64,000 nucleotides of DNA from Aliivibrio sifiae (GTDB lineage: Bacteria > Pseudomonadota > Gammaproteobacteria > Enterobacterales > Vibrionaceae), in the NCBI RefSeq assembly GCF_002954715.1, contig NZ_MSCP01000003.1, positions 33,159-97,158 of the forward strand. Reading direction: 5' to 3'. Under the pieces are notes generated by a model. It made no database searches, was not told where the DNA came from, and was given only the letters and a program-made list of their open reading frames with translations. This document shows positions 8,262-18,434 of the stretch, in pieces (the stretch's first letter is position 1; the number at the start of each line of letters is the position of its first letter). The translations under genes and the position numbers were made by a program.

Positions 8262-9659
8262 TTATTCATCATCAAACGCAGGACCTGCGTAGTTATCAAA
8301 GCGTGAGAATTGTCCTTGGAATGTCAAACTTACCGAACCGATAGGACCATTACGCTGTTTACCCAAAATAATTTCTGCAATGCCTTTACGATTACTCTCA
8401 GGGTTATAAACCTCATCACGGTAAATAAACATGATTAAATCGGCATCTTGCTCAATCGCTCCAGATTCACGAAGATCCGAGTTAATTGGACGTTTATCGG
8501 CACGTTGCTCTAGGGAACGGTTCAACTGAGATAGAGCAACAACAGGAACGTTCAGCTCTTTCGCAAGTGCTTTTAAAGAGCGAGATATCTCAGAGATTTC
8601 TTGAGTACGGTTGTCTTGTAGGCCTGGCACTCGCATTAACTGAAGGTAATCGACCATGATCATACTTAGACCACCGGCTTCACGCGCAACTCGGCGAGCA
8701 CGAGAACGAAGCTCTGTTGGTGTAAGACCTGAACTATCATCGATATACATATTTTTCTTTTGAGTCAAAATGCCCATCGTAGACGAAATACGCGCCCAAT
8801 CTTCATCATCCAATTGACCTGTACGAATTTTAGTTTGGTCAACACGAGACATCGATGCCAACATACGCATCATCAATTGTTCAGCAGGCATCTCTAGCGA
8901 GAAAATAAGCACTGGTTTATCTTGATCCATTGCCGCATTTTCACATAAGTTCATTGCAAAGGTGGTTTTACCCATCGATGGACGAGCAGCGACAATGATC
9001 AAGTCAGAACCTTGAAGACCAGCCGTTTTCTTGTTGAGATCAGTAAAACCAGTAGAAACCCCAGTCACGCCATCTTGCGGTGTCTGGTATAAGATTTCAA
9101 TACGCTCTAATGTTTTCTCTAGAATTGAATCGACATTCTGTGGACCTTCATTTTCAGTCGTACGCTCTTCGGCAATAGCAAATACTTTACTTTCCGCCAT
9201 ATCAAGCAAATCTTCAGACGTTCGACCTTGAGGATCATAACCAGCATCTGCAATCTCATTAGCTACACCAATAAGATTACGTACCATGGCACGTTCACGA
9301 ACAATATCTGCATAGGCATTAATATTCGCCGCACTTGGGGTATTCTTGACTAAATCAGCAAGATAGGCAAAACCACCCACTGAATCTAGTTTTTCATGAC
9401 GTTCAAGATGCTCAGATAAAGTAATCAAATCTAGAGGCATACTATTTTCTAGGATGGATTTAACTGATTCAAAAATCAGTCGATGTGGTCGGCTATAAAA
9501 ATCACCAGCCACTACTTTTTCTGCAACAGAATCCCAACGCTCATTATCAAGTAGTAAACCACCAAGTACAGATTGCTCTGCCTCTAATGAATGCGGCGGT
9601 ACTTTTAACGCATCAACTTGTGCATCGTGTTTACGGTTTTGATTTCGATTATCGGCCAT
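8262..9659 (-). CDS. dnaB: Replicative DNA helicase
   Basis: DnaB is the hexameric 5'-3' helicase of the replication fork. The 465-residue sequence has the N-terminal helical domain (about 20-125), a linker, and the RecA-like motor with Walker A ARPSMGKTT at 225-233, Walker B MIMVDYLQLM, and the DnaB-family arginine-finger region near the end (FIYRDEVYNPES... GKQRNGPIG). No intein or insertion is present. It heads a likely dnaB-alr-Omp85 operon on the minus strand and is divergent from the DUF481 gene. Confidence 0.98.
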   Translation of the reverse strand: MADNRNQNRKHDAQVDALKVPPHSLEAEQSVLGGLLLDNERWDSVAEKVVAGDFYSRPHRLIFESVKSILENSMPLDLITLSEHLERHEKLDSVGGFAYLADLVKNTPSAANINAYADIVRERAMVRNLIGVANEIADAGYDPQGRTSEDLLDMAESKVFAIAEERTTENEGPQNVDSILEKTLERIEILYQTPQDGVTGVSTGFTDLNKKTAGLQGSDLIIVAARPSMGKTTFAMNLCENAAMDQDKPVLIFSLEMPAEQLMMRMLASMSRVDQTKIRTGQLDDEDWARISSTMGILTQKKNMYIDDSSGLTPTELRSRARRVAREAGGLSMIMVDYLQLMRVPGLQDNRTQEISEISRSLKALAKELNVPVVALSQLNRSLEQRADKRPINSDLRESGAIEQDADLIMFIYRDEVYNPESNRKGIAEIILGKQRNGPIGSVSLTFQGQFSRFDNYAGPAFDDE

Positions 9660-9842
9660 TACTACTTTTTCACCATCCTAAATTTAGCTCTACATTATAA
9701 CCAAAAGAAACATGGATGAAATAACAATCCTTCCATACCAACCTCACCATTCGCAAAATAAAGATTTTGACTCAAATTTAACTCTTTAATCCAATAAAAA
9801 ACCTATACTATCTAACCTCTTTACTTTTTCTGAGATTGATAC

Positions 9843-10844
9843 GTGTTAAAAAAAGTTTTACTTACAGGGCTTATCGCAATTAGTGCATCTGTTCATGCAA
9901 GTGAGAACGATACTGAAGACGCGGATACGTCACCTCCCTCTCCTAGGGAAAATCAAGTCGAAACAACTTATGGAAGCGACAACTCACTATCTCTTAATTG
10001 TAGTCTAGAACCGGTTTATACCTCTGGGAAAAATAGTCACGCCAGTGAAGTAAAATATTACTTATCAAAAGATGATTGTGAAGCAGAGACAGAAGAGTTA
10101 ACTCTTGAAAAAACACCAAGTATCATTGCTACAGCAAGTAAAATTGAAGCAGAAGAACAGGATACAACACCTCCTTCACCATGGGAGAGCCAAGTCGAAT
10201 TTGGTTATCAATCAAGCAAGGGAAACGATGACTCTCAATCCCTTAATGGTCGTTTAGAAGCAAGCTATACTTCTGGACAGCATCGTCATACTGGTGAAGT
10301 AAAATATTACTTATCGAAAGACGACGGCGAAACAGATAAAGACCAATTAAGCCTTAATTTACAGAGTGACTATAAAATAAGCCCTGATTATTACCTTTAT
10401 GCCAACTTTAAAGGTTTAGAAACTAAATACAGTGCCTATTTTAAAGATTATACGTTTTCGGGTGGTCTCGGTTACCAAGCAAGTAACACTGAAACATTAG
10501 TATTAGAATTAGAATTAGGTCCTGGTTATCGTTACCAAAACCCAAATCTTGATGAAATTGATGATGATGATCTTATTTTTCCGGAGACGGTTGCCGAAGC
10601 AATTATACGAACAAATATGACCTTATCGTGGAAACCGATGGACGTAATTACCCTTGCATCAGAAGTCACTGTAATTAGTGGTAAAAGTAATACTCGTGTC
10701 GATTCTGAAATCAGCGTGACAAATAACATTACAGAAGAAATTGCCCTGAAGATCGCACAATCTCAAGAATATTTAGATCGTGTGCCGCCAGGGCTAAGTA
10801 AAACCGATTCTGTTTTTTCTGTTAATTTACTGTTTCTTTTTTAA
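9843..10844 (+). CDS. DUF481-type outer-membrane protein with an internal N-terminal duplication
   Basis: The 333-residue product starts at a GTG and has a signal peptide (1-19, ending SVHA). The C-terminal two thirds resemble DUF481 (YdiY-like) salt- or stress-linked outer-membrane barrels: alternating strands, YLYANFKGLETKYSAYFKDYTFSGGLGYQ, and an aromatic tail SVFSVNLLFLF. Unusually, residues about 25-88 repeat as 104-171: SPPSPRENQVE...ASEVKYYLSKDD against PPSPWESQVE...GEVKYYLSKDD. Copy 1 carries two cysteines (Cys53, Cys79) where copy 2 has glycines and lacks some strand residues, so copy 1 may be decaying or recruited as a periplasmic extension. Monocistronic; function unknown. Confidence 0.72.
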   Translation: MLKKVLLTGLIAISASVHASENDTEDADTSPPSPRENQVETTYGSDNSLSLNCSLEPVYTSGKNSHASEVKYYLSKDDCEAETEELTLEKTPSIIATASKIEAEEQDTTPPSPWESQVEFGYQSSKGNDDSQSLNGRLEASYTSGQHRHTGEVKYYLSKDDGETDKDQLSLNLQSDYKISPDYYLYANFKGLETKYSAYFKDYTFSGGLGYQASNTETLVLELELGPGYRYQNPNLDEIDDDDLIFPETVAEAIIRTNMTLSWKPMDVITLASEVTVISGKSNTRVDSEISVTNNITEEIALKIAQSQEYLDRVPPGLSKTDSVFSVNLLFLF

Positions 10845-10865
10845 TTATTCAGCTCACTTACTTAC

Positions 10866-13800
10866 TTAATGTAGCTCTTCATGCTTCTTTACTAATCCAA
10901 AATCAGCCAATATCGCATAGGCAGCAGGGATCATGAAGAGCACTAATAATGTTGATGTAAAAATACCAAACACGATAGAAACGACGAGTGGCTGAATAAC
11001 CTGAGCTTGTAAACTAGTCTCAAGCAATAAAGGCAACAAACCAGCAGCAGTCGTAATTGATGTTAAAAATACTGCTCTAAACCTTTCTTGACTCGCTTTC
11101 ACAACTGATTCATACACCGAATCTCCATCATCAACATGATGTCGAATGTATTGCACTAATAAAATAGAGTCATTAACCACTATTCCCGCTAATGAAACAA
11201 ATCCCATAATGCTCGGCATACTCAGTGGATGATTTAATAATACATGCCCCCATAGCACACCAATCAAAGCTAATGGAATCGCAAGCATCACCACAAAGGG
11301 TTCAAGGTAACTTCTGAATTGAAAACTTAAGATAACAAAGACACCAAATAAACCCAGCATGAATCCTGTGCCCATTGATTGTCCTGTTTCAGCGGTATCT
11401 TTCGCTTCCCCTTCAAAATCAAAACGTAAGCTTGGGTATTTTTTCTGAAGTTCAGGAGCAAGCTCTGTTCTAAATTGCGCCAGTATTTCCGAAGAACTGA
11501 CTTGCGAGGCATGAACATCACCAAATACACTTAAAGTTCTTAACCCATTAATACGTTGAATTCGAACATAATTACGCTGAAAATCTAATGTTGCAACAGA
11601 GGCTAGTGGTATTTGGCCTCCTGTAGGCAAAATGATAGGGAAGTTCTCTAATGTATGTAAATCCCCTGCTTGATCTTTATTCAAACGTACTTCAATTTCA
11701 ATATTTTCAACACCCAATTGGATCTCATCAGCCGTTTGCCCAAAATACGCAGCACGTAATTGATTAGCAACCAGTTGACCTGTCACTCCATAGGTTTCAG
11801 CCCCTGGTCGAAGCTTAACAAGTACTTCTTCTTTCCCCATTCGCATGTCATCAAGCACACCATAAACCCCTGCAAACTCATTTAAATAGGCTTGCACTTC
11901 TAATGACGCTGATTTTAACGTATGTAAATCATCATCCATCATGCGAATTTCAATCGCTCGACCACCCGGCCCCATCGTCGGTTGCTTATAAACCATGGTT
12001 ATTGGCTCTGCTAACTCTCCAACTTCTGCACGCCATGCATCAATAAAATCATCAATTAGTGTGTTTCGTTTTTCTGCCCCTAATAAATCTAAACGAATGG
12101 TCGCTAGATGAGGTCCAGATTCACTCGCATCTGCATTGGTATTAAATTGCTGAGTGATATGTTCGACAAGTTGGCGACCCCCTTCGTTCTTTTCACTCCA
12201 TTCCTTATTTAGTTTTTCTGCCGCAGAAACAATTTTATCAACCACAATCTCAGTCTGAGAAAGTGAGGTACCCGGTGGTAAAATAATTCGTGCTTCTGCT
12301 ATATCTCCATCTAACTCTGGAAAACCGACAAACTTCAGAGCACCTCCAGAAATAAGTGAAAAAGAAATCAATAAACTGGCAATCACGGCACCTAAAAAGG
12401 CATAACGCCATTCCACCACTTTTGTTACTGCTTTCACTAAAGTGACATTTCTAAAATGTTCAAAACGGTCTAACACTTTCTTTTTAAAACCAGTAATTGG
12501 CTTATCATTTTTTGACTTATGCAAAGAGTGGCTAAGGTGATTAGGAAGAATTAAAAACGCTTCAATTAAGCTCAGAGTCAATACAAGAATAAGCACTTGA
12601 GGAATGACTTTTAATACCGCCCCCATCTCTCCTTGTAAAAACATCAAGCTACCAAAAATACATACTGTCGTTAAGAAAGAAGACAATACGCCAGGGAAGA
12701 CTTTTTTGACGCCGTTATACACCGCATCATCTATCTCTTGCCCTCGATCTAAATGTGAGGCGATCGATTCCGCAATTACGATGGCATCATCCATCATGAT
12801 CCCTATTGCCATTAATAGTGCGACCAGTGACATAATATTAATAGAGAGCCCTAAACTCGCCATTAAAAATAAGCCACCAAGAAAAGCAACCGGAAGCCCT
12901 GCCGCAACCCAAAAAGAGTAACGGAAAGTAAAAAATAACCACATGGTTAAAAATACAAGAATGATCCCTTGCCAACCATTTTTCACCATCATGGTTAATC
13001 GATCCCATAATAAAGAAGAAAGATCATTGGTCATTTCTAATGCGACACCATCAGGAGCGATGGACTGCTGATATTTAACAAACTCAGTCACACGATCTTT
13101 AATTCGTAAGGCATCTTCTTCTTTATTTTTACTGATCTTAAGTAAGGCTGACGGCTTACCATCAAACAATACTTTTTGCTCATCAAGCTCAAAGCGATCG
13201 GTTATCGTGGCAATATCACCTAAACGGATCAATGCGCCATTATCCGATGCTCCCATCACCGTTTTAGCTAATTCTTGAGGCGTTGTTTTTCTTTCATCGA
13301 AACGAATTAAAAAGTTTTTTTCTGGTGTTTCAATGCTACCGCTGGGTAACTTTACATTTTGCTCAGCCAGTTTATTTGCAATATCACTGACATTTAAGCC
13401 AAGCTGACGAATCGCACTTTCATTTAATTCAACACGGTATTGATGATCAGAAAACCCACTTACTTCAACCAAAGAAACATCATAATCAAGCTTTAAACTT
13501 TGTTTCAATTTTTCAGCATATGCCTTCAACTCTGGCCATGTGGTATCAGCAGTAATTGCCACATCCACCACTGGCTCATTCCAATCTAGTTCTTGAACTA
13601 TCGGAGATTCTATCTCTTTAGGGAAATCATTAATCGAATCAATTTGAGTTTGAACATCAACCAGCATTCGTCCTATATCTGCTTTTTCATTCAGCTTAAT
13701 CACTAAACGAGCAGAGCCTTCTATCGCCTCACATTTGGTTTCTTCTATATTTCCTAAGCCATCAACGGCATCCTCCATTCGAACACAAATGCTCTCTTCC

Positions 13801-13970
13801 ACTTCTTGTGGCGATGCTCCAGGATAAACGACACCAGCTAAAATATAAGGTGGACTAAATTCAGGAAAAGTTTCACGCTTTAATTGAGATAACGACACTA
13901 AACCAAGCAGCAATATAGAGAGCATTAATAAATTGGCAGCCGTTGGGTGTCTTGCAAAAAACTTAATCAT
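10866..13970 (-). CDS. RND efflux transporter, inner-membrane permease subunit
   Basis: This 1034-residue protein is a full-length RND (AcrB-like) proton-driven pump: a TM helix at about 12-28, a large periplasmic porter loop (30-330), TM2-6, a second porter loop, and TM8-12. The TM4 acid pair is present in GIMMDDAIVIAES (Asp394/Asp395). In TM10 the usual lysine-asparagine pair of AcrB is replaced by Asn933-Asp934 (GIVVNDSILLVQ). The start overlaps the adaptor gene stop (ATGA), so the two are co-translated. No outer-membrane channel gene is adjacent, so it probably uses a TolC-like protein encoded elsewhere. Substrates cannot be predicted. Confidence 0.93.
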   Translation of the reverse strand: MIKFFARHPTAANLLMLSILLLGLVSLSQLKRETFPEFSPPYILAGVVYPGASPQEVEESICVRMEDAVDGLGNIEETKCEAIEGSARLVIKLNEKADIGRMLVDVQTQIDSINDFPKEIESPIVQELDWNEPVVDVAITADTTWPELKAYAEKLKQSLKLDYDVSLVEVSGFSDHQYRVELNESAIRQLGLNVSDIANKLAEQNVKLPSGSIETPEKNFLIRFDERKTTPQELAKTVMGASDNGALIRLGDIATITDRFELDEQKVLFDGKPSALLKISKNKEEDALRIKDRVTEFVKYQQSIAPDGVALEMTNDLSSLLWDRLTMMVKNGWQGIILVFLTMWLFFTFRYSFWVAAGLPVAFLGGLFLMASLGLSINIMSLVALLMAIGIMMDDAIVIAESIASHLDRGQEIDDAVYNGVKKVFPGVLSSFLTTVCIFGSLMFLQGEMGAVLKVIPQVLILVLTLSLIEAFLILPNHLSHSLHKSKNDKPITGFKKKVLDRFEHFRNVTLVKAVTKVVEWRYAFLGAVIASLLISFSLISGGALKFVGFPELDGDIAEARIILPPGTSLSQTEIVVDKIVSAAEKLNKEWSEKNEGGRQLVEHITQQFNTNADASESGPHLATIRLDLLGAEKRNTLIDDFIDAWRAEVGELAEPITMVYKQPTMGPGGRAIEIRMMDDDLHTLKSASLEVQAYLNEFAGVYGVLDDMRMGKEEVLVKLRPGAETYGVTGQLVANQLRAAYFGQTADEIQLGVENIEIEVRLNKDQAGDLHTLENFPIILPTGGQIPLASVATLDFQRNYVRIQRINGLRTLSVFGDVHASQVSSSEILAQFRTELAPELQKKYPSLRFDFEGEAKDTAETGQSMGTGFMLGLFGVFVILSFQFRSYLEPFVVMLAIPLALIGVLWGHVLLNHPLSMPSIMGFVSLAGIVVNDSILLVQYIRHHVDDGDSVYESVVKASQERFRAVFLTSITTAAGLLPLLLETSLQAQVIQPLVVSIVFGIFTSTLLVLFMIPAAYAILADFGLVKKHEELH

Positions 13971-15280
13971 TCCACAAGCTCCTTCTTAGGAACGACTGAA
14001 CGCAGTTGCATGCCATTAATAGCAGGAAGGAGATCATTTAAGATCAATAAATCTCCCTCATTAATGCCACCAGAAATGACCACTTGGTTATCTCTTCTAA
14101 AGACTATTTTTATAGGAAGTATAGTTAATTGATTATCTTGATTTAACAAATAAATCTTATCGCCATGAAGGGCACTTTCTGGGATCACCCACTGCGGTGA
14201 AGCCTCTCCTTCAATTAATGCTTTTACAAACATGCCATTAACCAACGGAGGTACTGATGTTGGTTTTAGCATTTTATAGTCTTGTTGGATCTCTAAAATT
14301 ACACCAACAGTAGCTTGGTTTGGATCGACAGTTTCACTGATACGCTCAACTTGAGCTTTCCACTGAGCATTAAAACGACCACTGCTCAACTGCACTATTG
14401 CTTGAAGCGGTAATGAATCAATATTTGGCATTCCTTGTTCATTAGACTTAAATACACGAAAGCTTTGCGCTAAGGTTTGCATATCATGAATCGATACTTG
14501 CGCTTCCATTTCCATGATTTTAATACCATGAGCAACAAACATTTCTTGCTGTAAATTAACTACTTGATCTGCTTCAATATTTACTTCTGAAATACGAACA
14601 TCCGTAGGTAATATAATGGAAGTTTTATCTAAAGAGCGTTGTGCTTCTTTTAACTTTGCTTGATTCACTTTCACCATTGCTTGTGCAACTTTACGTTCAT
14701 CTGGCAGTAAGAGGATTTGATTTTGAATATCTTGCACTACTTTTTGTTGTGCTAAATACGATTGATTTTGTTGATCTAAATCTGATTGAGACGTTAACCC
14801 TTTTTTCTGAAGATTTACTTTACGATTCAGTTCTTTTTTACTGATTGTTAAACGGTTCTTCTCAATTTTTAACGTATTGCGGATATTTTTTTCTTCGAGA
14901 TCCACTTTCGCTAATTGTGTCTGGCTTGATCCTAAATCTGCTTCAGCTTGAGCAAGCTTTAATTCATAATCGAGTGGATCGATACGTAAAACTTCTGTGC
15001 CCGCTAACAAAATATTACCTTTGTTTAAATCAGGATGACGATAAACCACTTTACCCGATACTTCTGCAATCGCCTTCCATTCAAATTTAGGTCTTATTTT
15101 GCCAAACCCTATCACTTGAGGTGCAATATTCTGTTGTTCTAAAGAAATCGTTTTTACAATTTTTGAGCGGTCTTCTAATGGTTTTACTTCTACCGATGGA
15201 CGCAATTTAGTCACAACAATAAGCGTTATTACCCCTAGAGCAACAACAGGGAAAAAGAGGAATTTTTTATTTATTTTCAT
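13967..15280 (-). CDS. RND efflux periplasmic adaptor (membrane fusion protein)
   Basis: The adaptor bridges the RND permease to an outer-membrane channel. From the ATG at 15280 it is 437 residues; a second ATG at 15289 abuts the GAAGAG ribosome-binding site too closely, so the later one is preferred. An N-terminal membrane anchor (about 3-23, LFFPVVALGVITLIVV) is followed by a barrel-sandwich strand (ISGKVVYRHPDLNKGNIL-like region), a long coiled coil (about 105-215, many K/E/L/Q heptads), the returning lipoyl half (DVRISEVNIEADQVV), and a beta-barrel domain. There is no lipobox. It is the first gene of a two-gene operon with the permease. Confidence 0.9.
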   Translation of the reverse strand: MKINKKFLFFPVVALGVITLIVVTKLRPSVEVKPLEDRSKIVKTISLEQQNIAPQVIGFGKIRPKFEWKAIAEVSGKVVYRHPDLNKGNILLAGTEVLRIDPLDYELKLAQAEADLGSSQTQLAKVDLEEKNIRNTLKIEKNRLTISKKELNRKVNLQKKGLTSQSDLDQQNQSYLAQQKVVQDIQNQILLLPDERKVAQAMVKVNQAKLKEAQRSLDKTSIILPTDVRISEVNIEADQVVNLQQEMFVAHGIKIMEMEAQVSIHDMQTLAQSFRVFKSNEQGMPNIDSLPLQAIVQLSSGRFNAQWKAQVERISETVDPNQATVGVILEIQQDYKMLKPTSVPPLVNGMFVKALIEGEASPQWVIPESALHGDKIYLLNQDNQLTILPIKIVFRRDNQVVISGGINEGDLLILNDLLPAINGMQLRSVVPKKELVE

Positions 15281-15440
15281 TATGTGCATCTCTTCTATTT
15301 GCTAAACGCCATGCCAGATAAAGCCGATATTTTTAAATTGTACTATTAAGAATTAAAAATACGCCTACTTTGTATAAAAACACACCCACGCAATCGTTTT
15401 ATCTCTCTTTTTTAACATTTAACCCAAAAAACATTCATAT

Positions 15441-15492
15441 TAGGTAAAAAACCTATTTAAAGGTTGACGATATGAGCTGAGTACGATATTAA
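15441..15492 (+). promoter_or_regulatory. Candidate promoter of the leu operon
   Basis: TTGACG at 15464-15469 and TATTAA at 15487-15492 are separated by 17 nt, placing initiation near 15499, about 26 nt before the leader peptide. A TAGGT/ACCTA inverted repeat around five A residues lies at 15441-15455, directly upstream of the -35 box. Confidence 0.6.
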
Positions 15493-15524
15493 TTTGTTAA
15501 TTATTTTTATGGAATGTATTTCAA

Positions 15525-15587
15525 ATGAAAACAGTATCTTCTTTATTTCTAAACCTCCTCCTGATCGTGAACATCTCACGCGGGTAG
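15525..15587 (+). CDS. leuL: leu operon leader peptide
   Basis: A 20-codon ORF encodes a peptide containing LFLNLLLIVNI: five leucine codons (TTA, CTA, CTC, CTC, CTG) within seven positions, followed by isoleucine and valine codons. This is the classic control peptide of leucine attenuation, in which scarcity of charged leucyl-tRNA stalls the ribosome. Its stop codon overlaps the strand that competes for the terminator (see attenuator). Confidence 0.92.
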   Translation: MKTVSSLFLNLLLIVNISRG

Positions 15588-15650
15588 GTTGTGGAACAAA
15601 AGAAGCCATAAACCAAATTTTAAAACCCGCTGAACATGGCGGGTTTTTTT
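15580..15650 (+). promoter_or_regulatory. leu transcription attenuator (antiterminator and terminator)
   Basis: The terminator stem pairs ACCCGC (15625-15630) with GCGGGT (15639-15644) and is followed by a T run. The same GCGGGT word occurs at 15580-15585, at the end of leuL, and can instead capture ACCCGC; the helix is extended by GGTTGTGG (15587-15594) pairing with CCATAAACC (15606-15614, one bulge). A ribosome stalled at the leucine codons leaves 15580-15594 free (read-through); one that reaches the stop codon covers it (termination). Confidence 0.88.
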
Positions 15651-15698
15651 ATGGATAACCGTCATTAAAGCGCATGACATACACAAGGAAGCAAACCC

Positions 15699-17246
15699 AT
15701 GAGCGATCAAGTCATAATCTTCGACACCACCTTACGTGATGGCGAACAAGCACTATCAGCAAGTTTAACCGTAAAAGAAAAATTGCAGATTGCTTATGCG
15801 CTTGAGCGTCTAGGTGTTGATGTTATTGAAGCTGGTTTTCCAGTCTCTTCTCCAGGTGATTTTGAATCAGTTCAAACCATTGCCAAACATATTAAAAACA
15901 GCCGTATTTGTGGACTTGCCCGCGCCGTAGCTAAAGACATTGATGCCGCTGCTGAAGCGTTAAAAGTCGCAGAAGCGTTCCGAATTCATACCTTTATTTC
16001 TACTTCTACCGTTCATGTTCAGGACAAATTACGTCGTAGCTACGATGATGTGGTTGAAATGGGCGTGAAAGCAGTTAAACACGCACGTAAATACACAGAT
16101 GATGTCGAGTTTTCTTGTGAAGATGCTGGTCGTACACCAATTGATAATCTTTGCCGTATGGTTGAAGCAGCCATTAATGCAGGCGCAAATACGATTAATA
16201 TTCCAGACACAGTTGGCTACACCATTCCAGGTGAATTTGGCGGTATTGTTCAGCAATTATTTAACCGTGTTCCAAACATCGATAAAGCAATCATCTCTGT
16301 ACACTGCCATGATGATTTAGGAATGTCTGTTGCTAACTCTATTGCTGCGGTTCAAGCGGGAGCGCGTCAAGTTGAAGGAACAATCAATGGTATTGGTGAG
16401 CGTGCAGGTAACTGTTCTTTAGAAGAAATTGCTATGATTTTACAGACTCGTTCTGAATACTTAGGTGTTCATACGGGCCTTAAAAACGACGAGATTCACC
16501 GTACCAGTAAATTGGTAAGTCAGCTTTGTAATATGCCAATTCAGAGTAATAAGGCTATCGTAGGCGCAAACGCTTTTAGCCACTCTTCAGGCATTCACCA
16601 AGACGGTATGCTTAAGAATAAAAACACTTATGAGATCATGACACCTGAGTCAATTGGTCTTAAAAACAAAGCGTTAAATCTAACCAGTCGTTCTGGCCGA
16701 GCTGCGGTTAAGAGCCACATGGATGCGATGGGTTATAAAGACGAAGAATACAATCTAGACACGCTATATGCAGATTTTGTGAAGCTGGCAGATCGTAAAG
16801 GCCAAGTATTTGATTACGATTTAGAAGCCCTAATGCATTTTGCGAACTTACGTGATGAAGACGATTTCTATAAATTGAACTACCTAAGCGTGCAATCTGG
16901 CAGTGTAATGGCGACAACCAGTATCAAGCTACTTTGTGGTGATGAAGAGAAATGTGAAGCCGCGGTCGGTAATGGTCCTGTTGATGCTCTTTATCAATGT
17001 ATCTATAAACTAACAGGCTATGAGATTGTCCTAGATAAGTTTGACTTAACCGCTAAAGGCGAAGGTGAAGATGGTTTAGGCCAAGCAGATATCATCGCAA
17101 ACTATAAAGGTCGTAAGTATCACGGTACTGGTTTAGCTACCGATATTATCGAAGCCTCTGGTCAAGCGCTACTTCACGTCATTAATAGCATTCACCGTGC
17201 TGATCAAATTGCTGAAATTAAGCAAAAGAAGATTGCGACGGTTTAA
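15699..17246 (+). CDS. leuA: 2-Isopropylmalate synthase
   Basis: LeuA condenses acetyl-CoA with 2-oxoisovalerate, the first committed step of leucine synthesis. The 515-residue protein has the metal-binding [10 protein letters not shown] at 8-17, the [13 protein letters not shown] strand carrying the two metal histidines, and the GAxxFSHxSGIHQDG region with the catalytic histidine. A C-terminal LeuA regulatory domain (about 390-515) is where leucine feedback acts. It is the first structural gene of leuABCD, 111 nt beyond the leader peptide; GGAAGC upstream of the ATG serves as the ribosome-binding site. Confidence 0.98.
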   Translation: MSDQVIIFDTTLRDGEQALSASLTVKEKLQIAYALERLGVDVIEAGFPVSSPGDFESVQTIAKHIKNSRICGLARAVAKDIDAAAEALKVAEAFRIHTFISTSTVHVQDKLRRSYDDVVEMGVKAVKHARKYTDDVEFSCEDAGRTPIDNLCRMVEAAINAGANTINIPDTVGYTIPGEFGGIVQQLFNRVPNIDKAIISVHCHDDLGMSVANSIAAVQAGARQVEGTINGIGERAGNCSLEEIAMILQTRSEYLGVHTGLKNDEIHRTSKLVSQLCNMPIQSNKAIVGANAFSHSSGIHQDGMLKNKNTYEIMTPESIGLKNKALNLTSRSGRAAVKSHMDAMGYKDEEYNLDTLYADFVKLADRKGQVFDYDLEALMHFANLRDEDDFYKLNYLSVQSGSVMATTSIKLLCGDEEKCEAAVGNGPVDALYQCIYKLTGYEIVLDKFDLTAKGEGEDGLGQADIIANYKGRKYHGTGLATDIIEASGQALLHVINSIHRADQIAEIKQKKIATV

Positions 17247-17318
17247 GGCGACTTAACAGAATTTTAAATCGGAGGAGTCTACTCTTCTCTGATTAACAAA
17301 ATTAAATAAAAAGATTAA

Positions 17319-18419
<1,101 letters not shown>

Positions 18420-18434
18420 TTCAAGGAAGAAGCA

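Noticed and set aside
9767-9809. TTGACT and TATACT upstream of the DUF481 gene as a promoter
   Set aside because: The two boxes are separated by 31 nt, too far for a sigma70 promoter.
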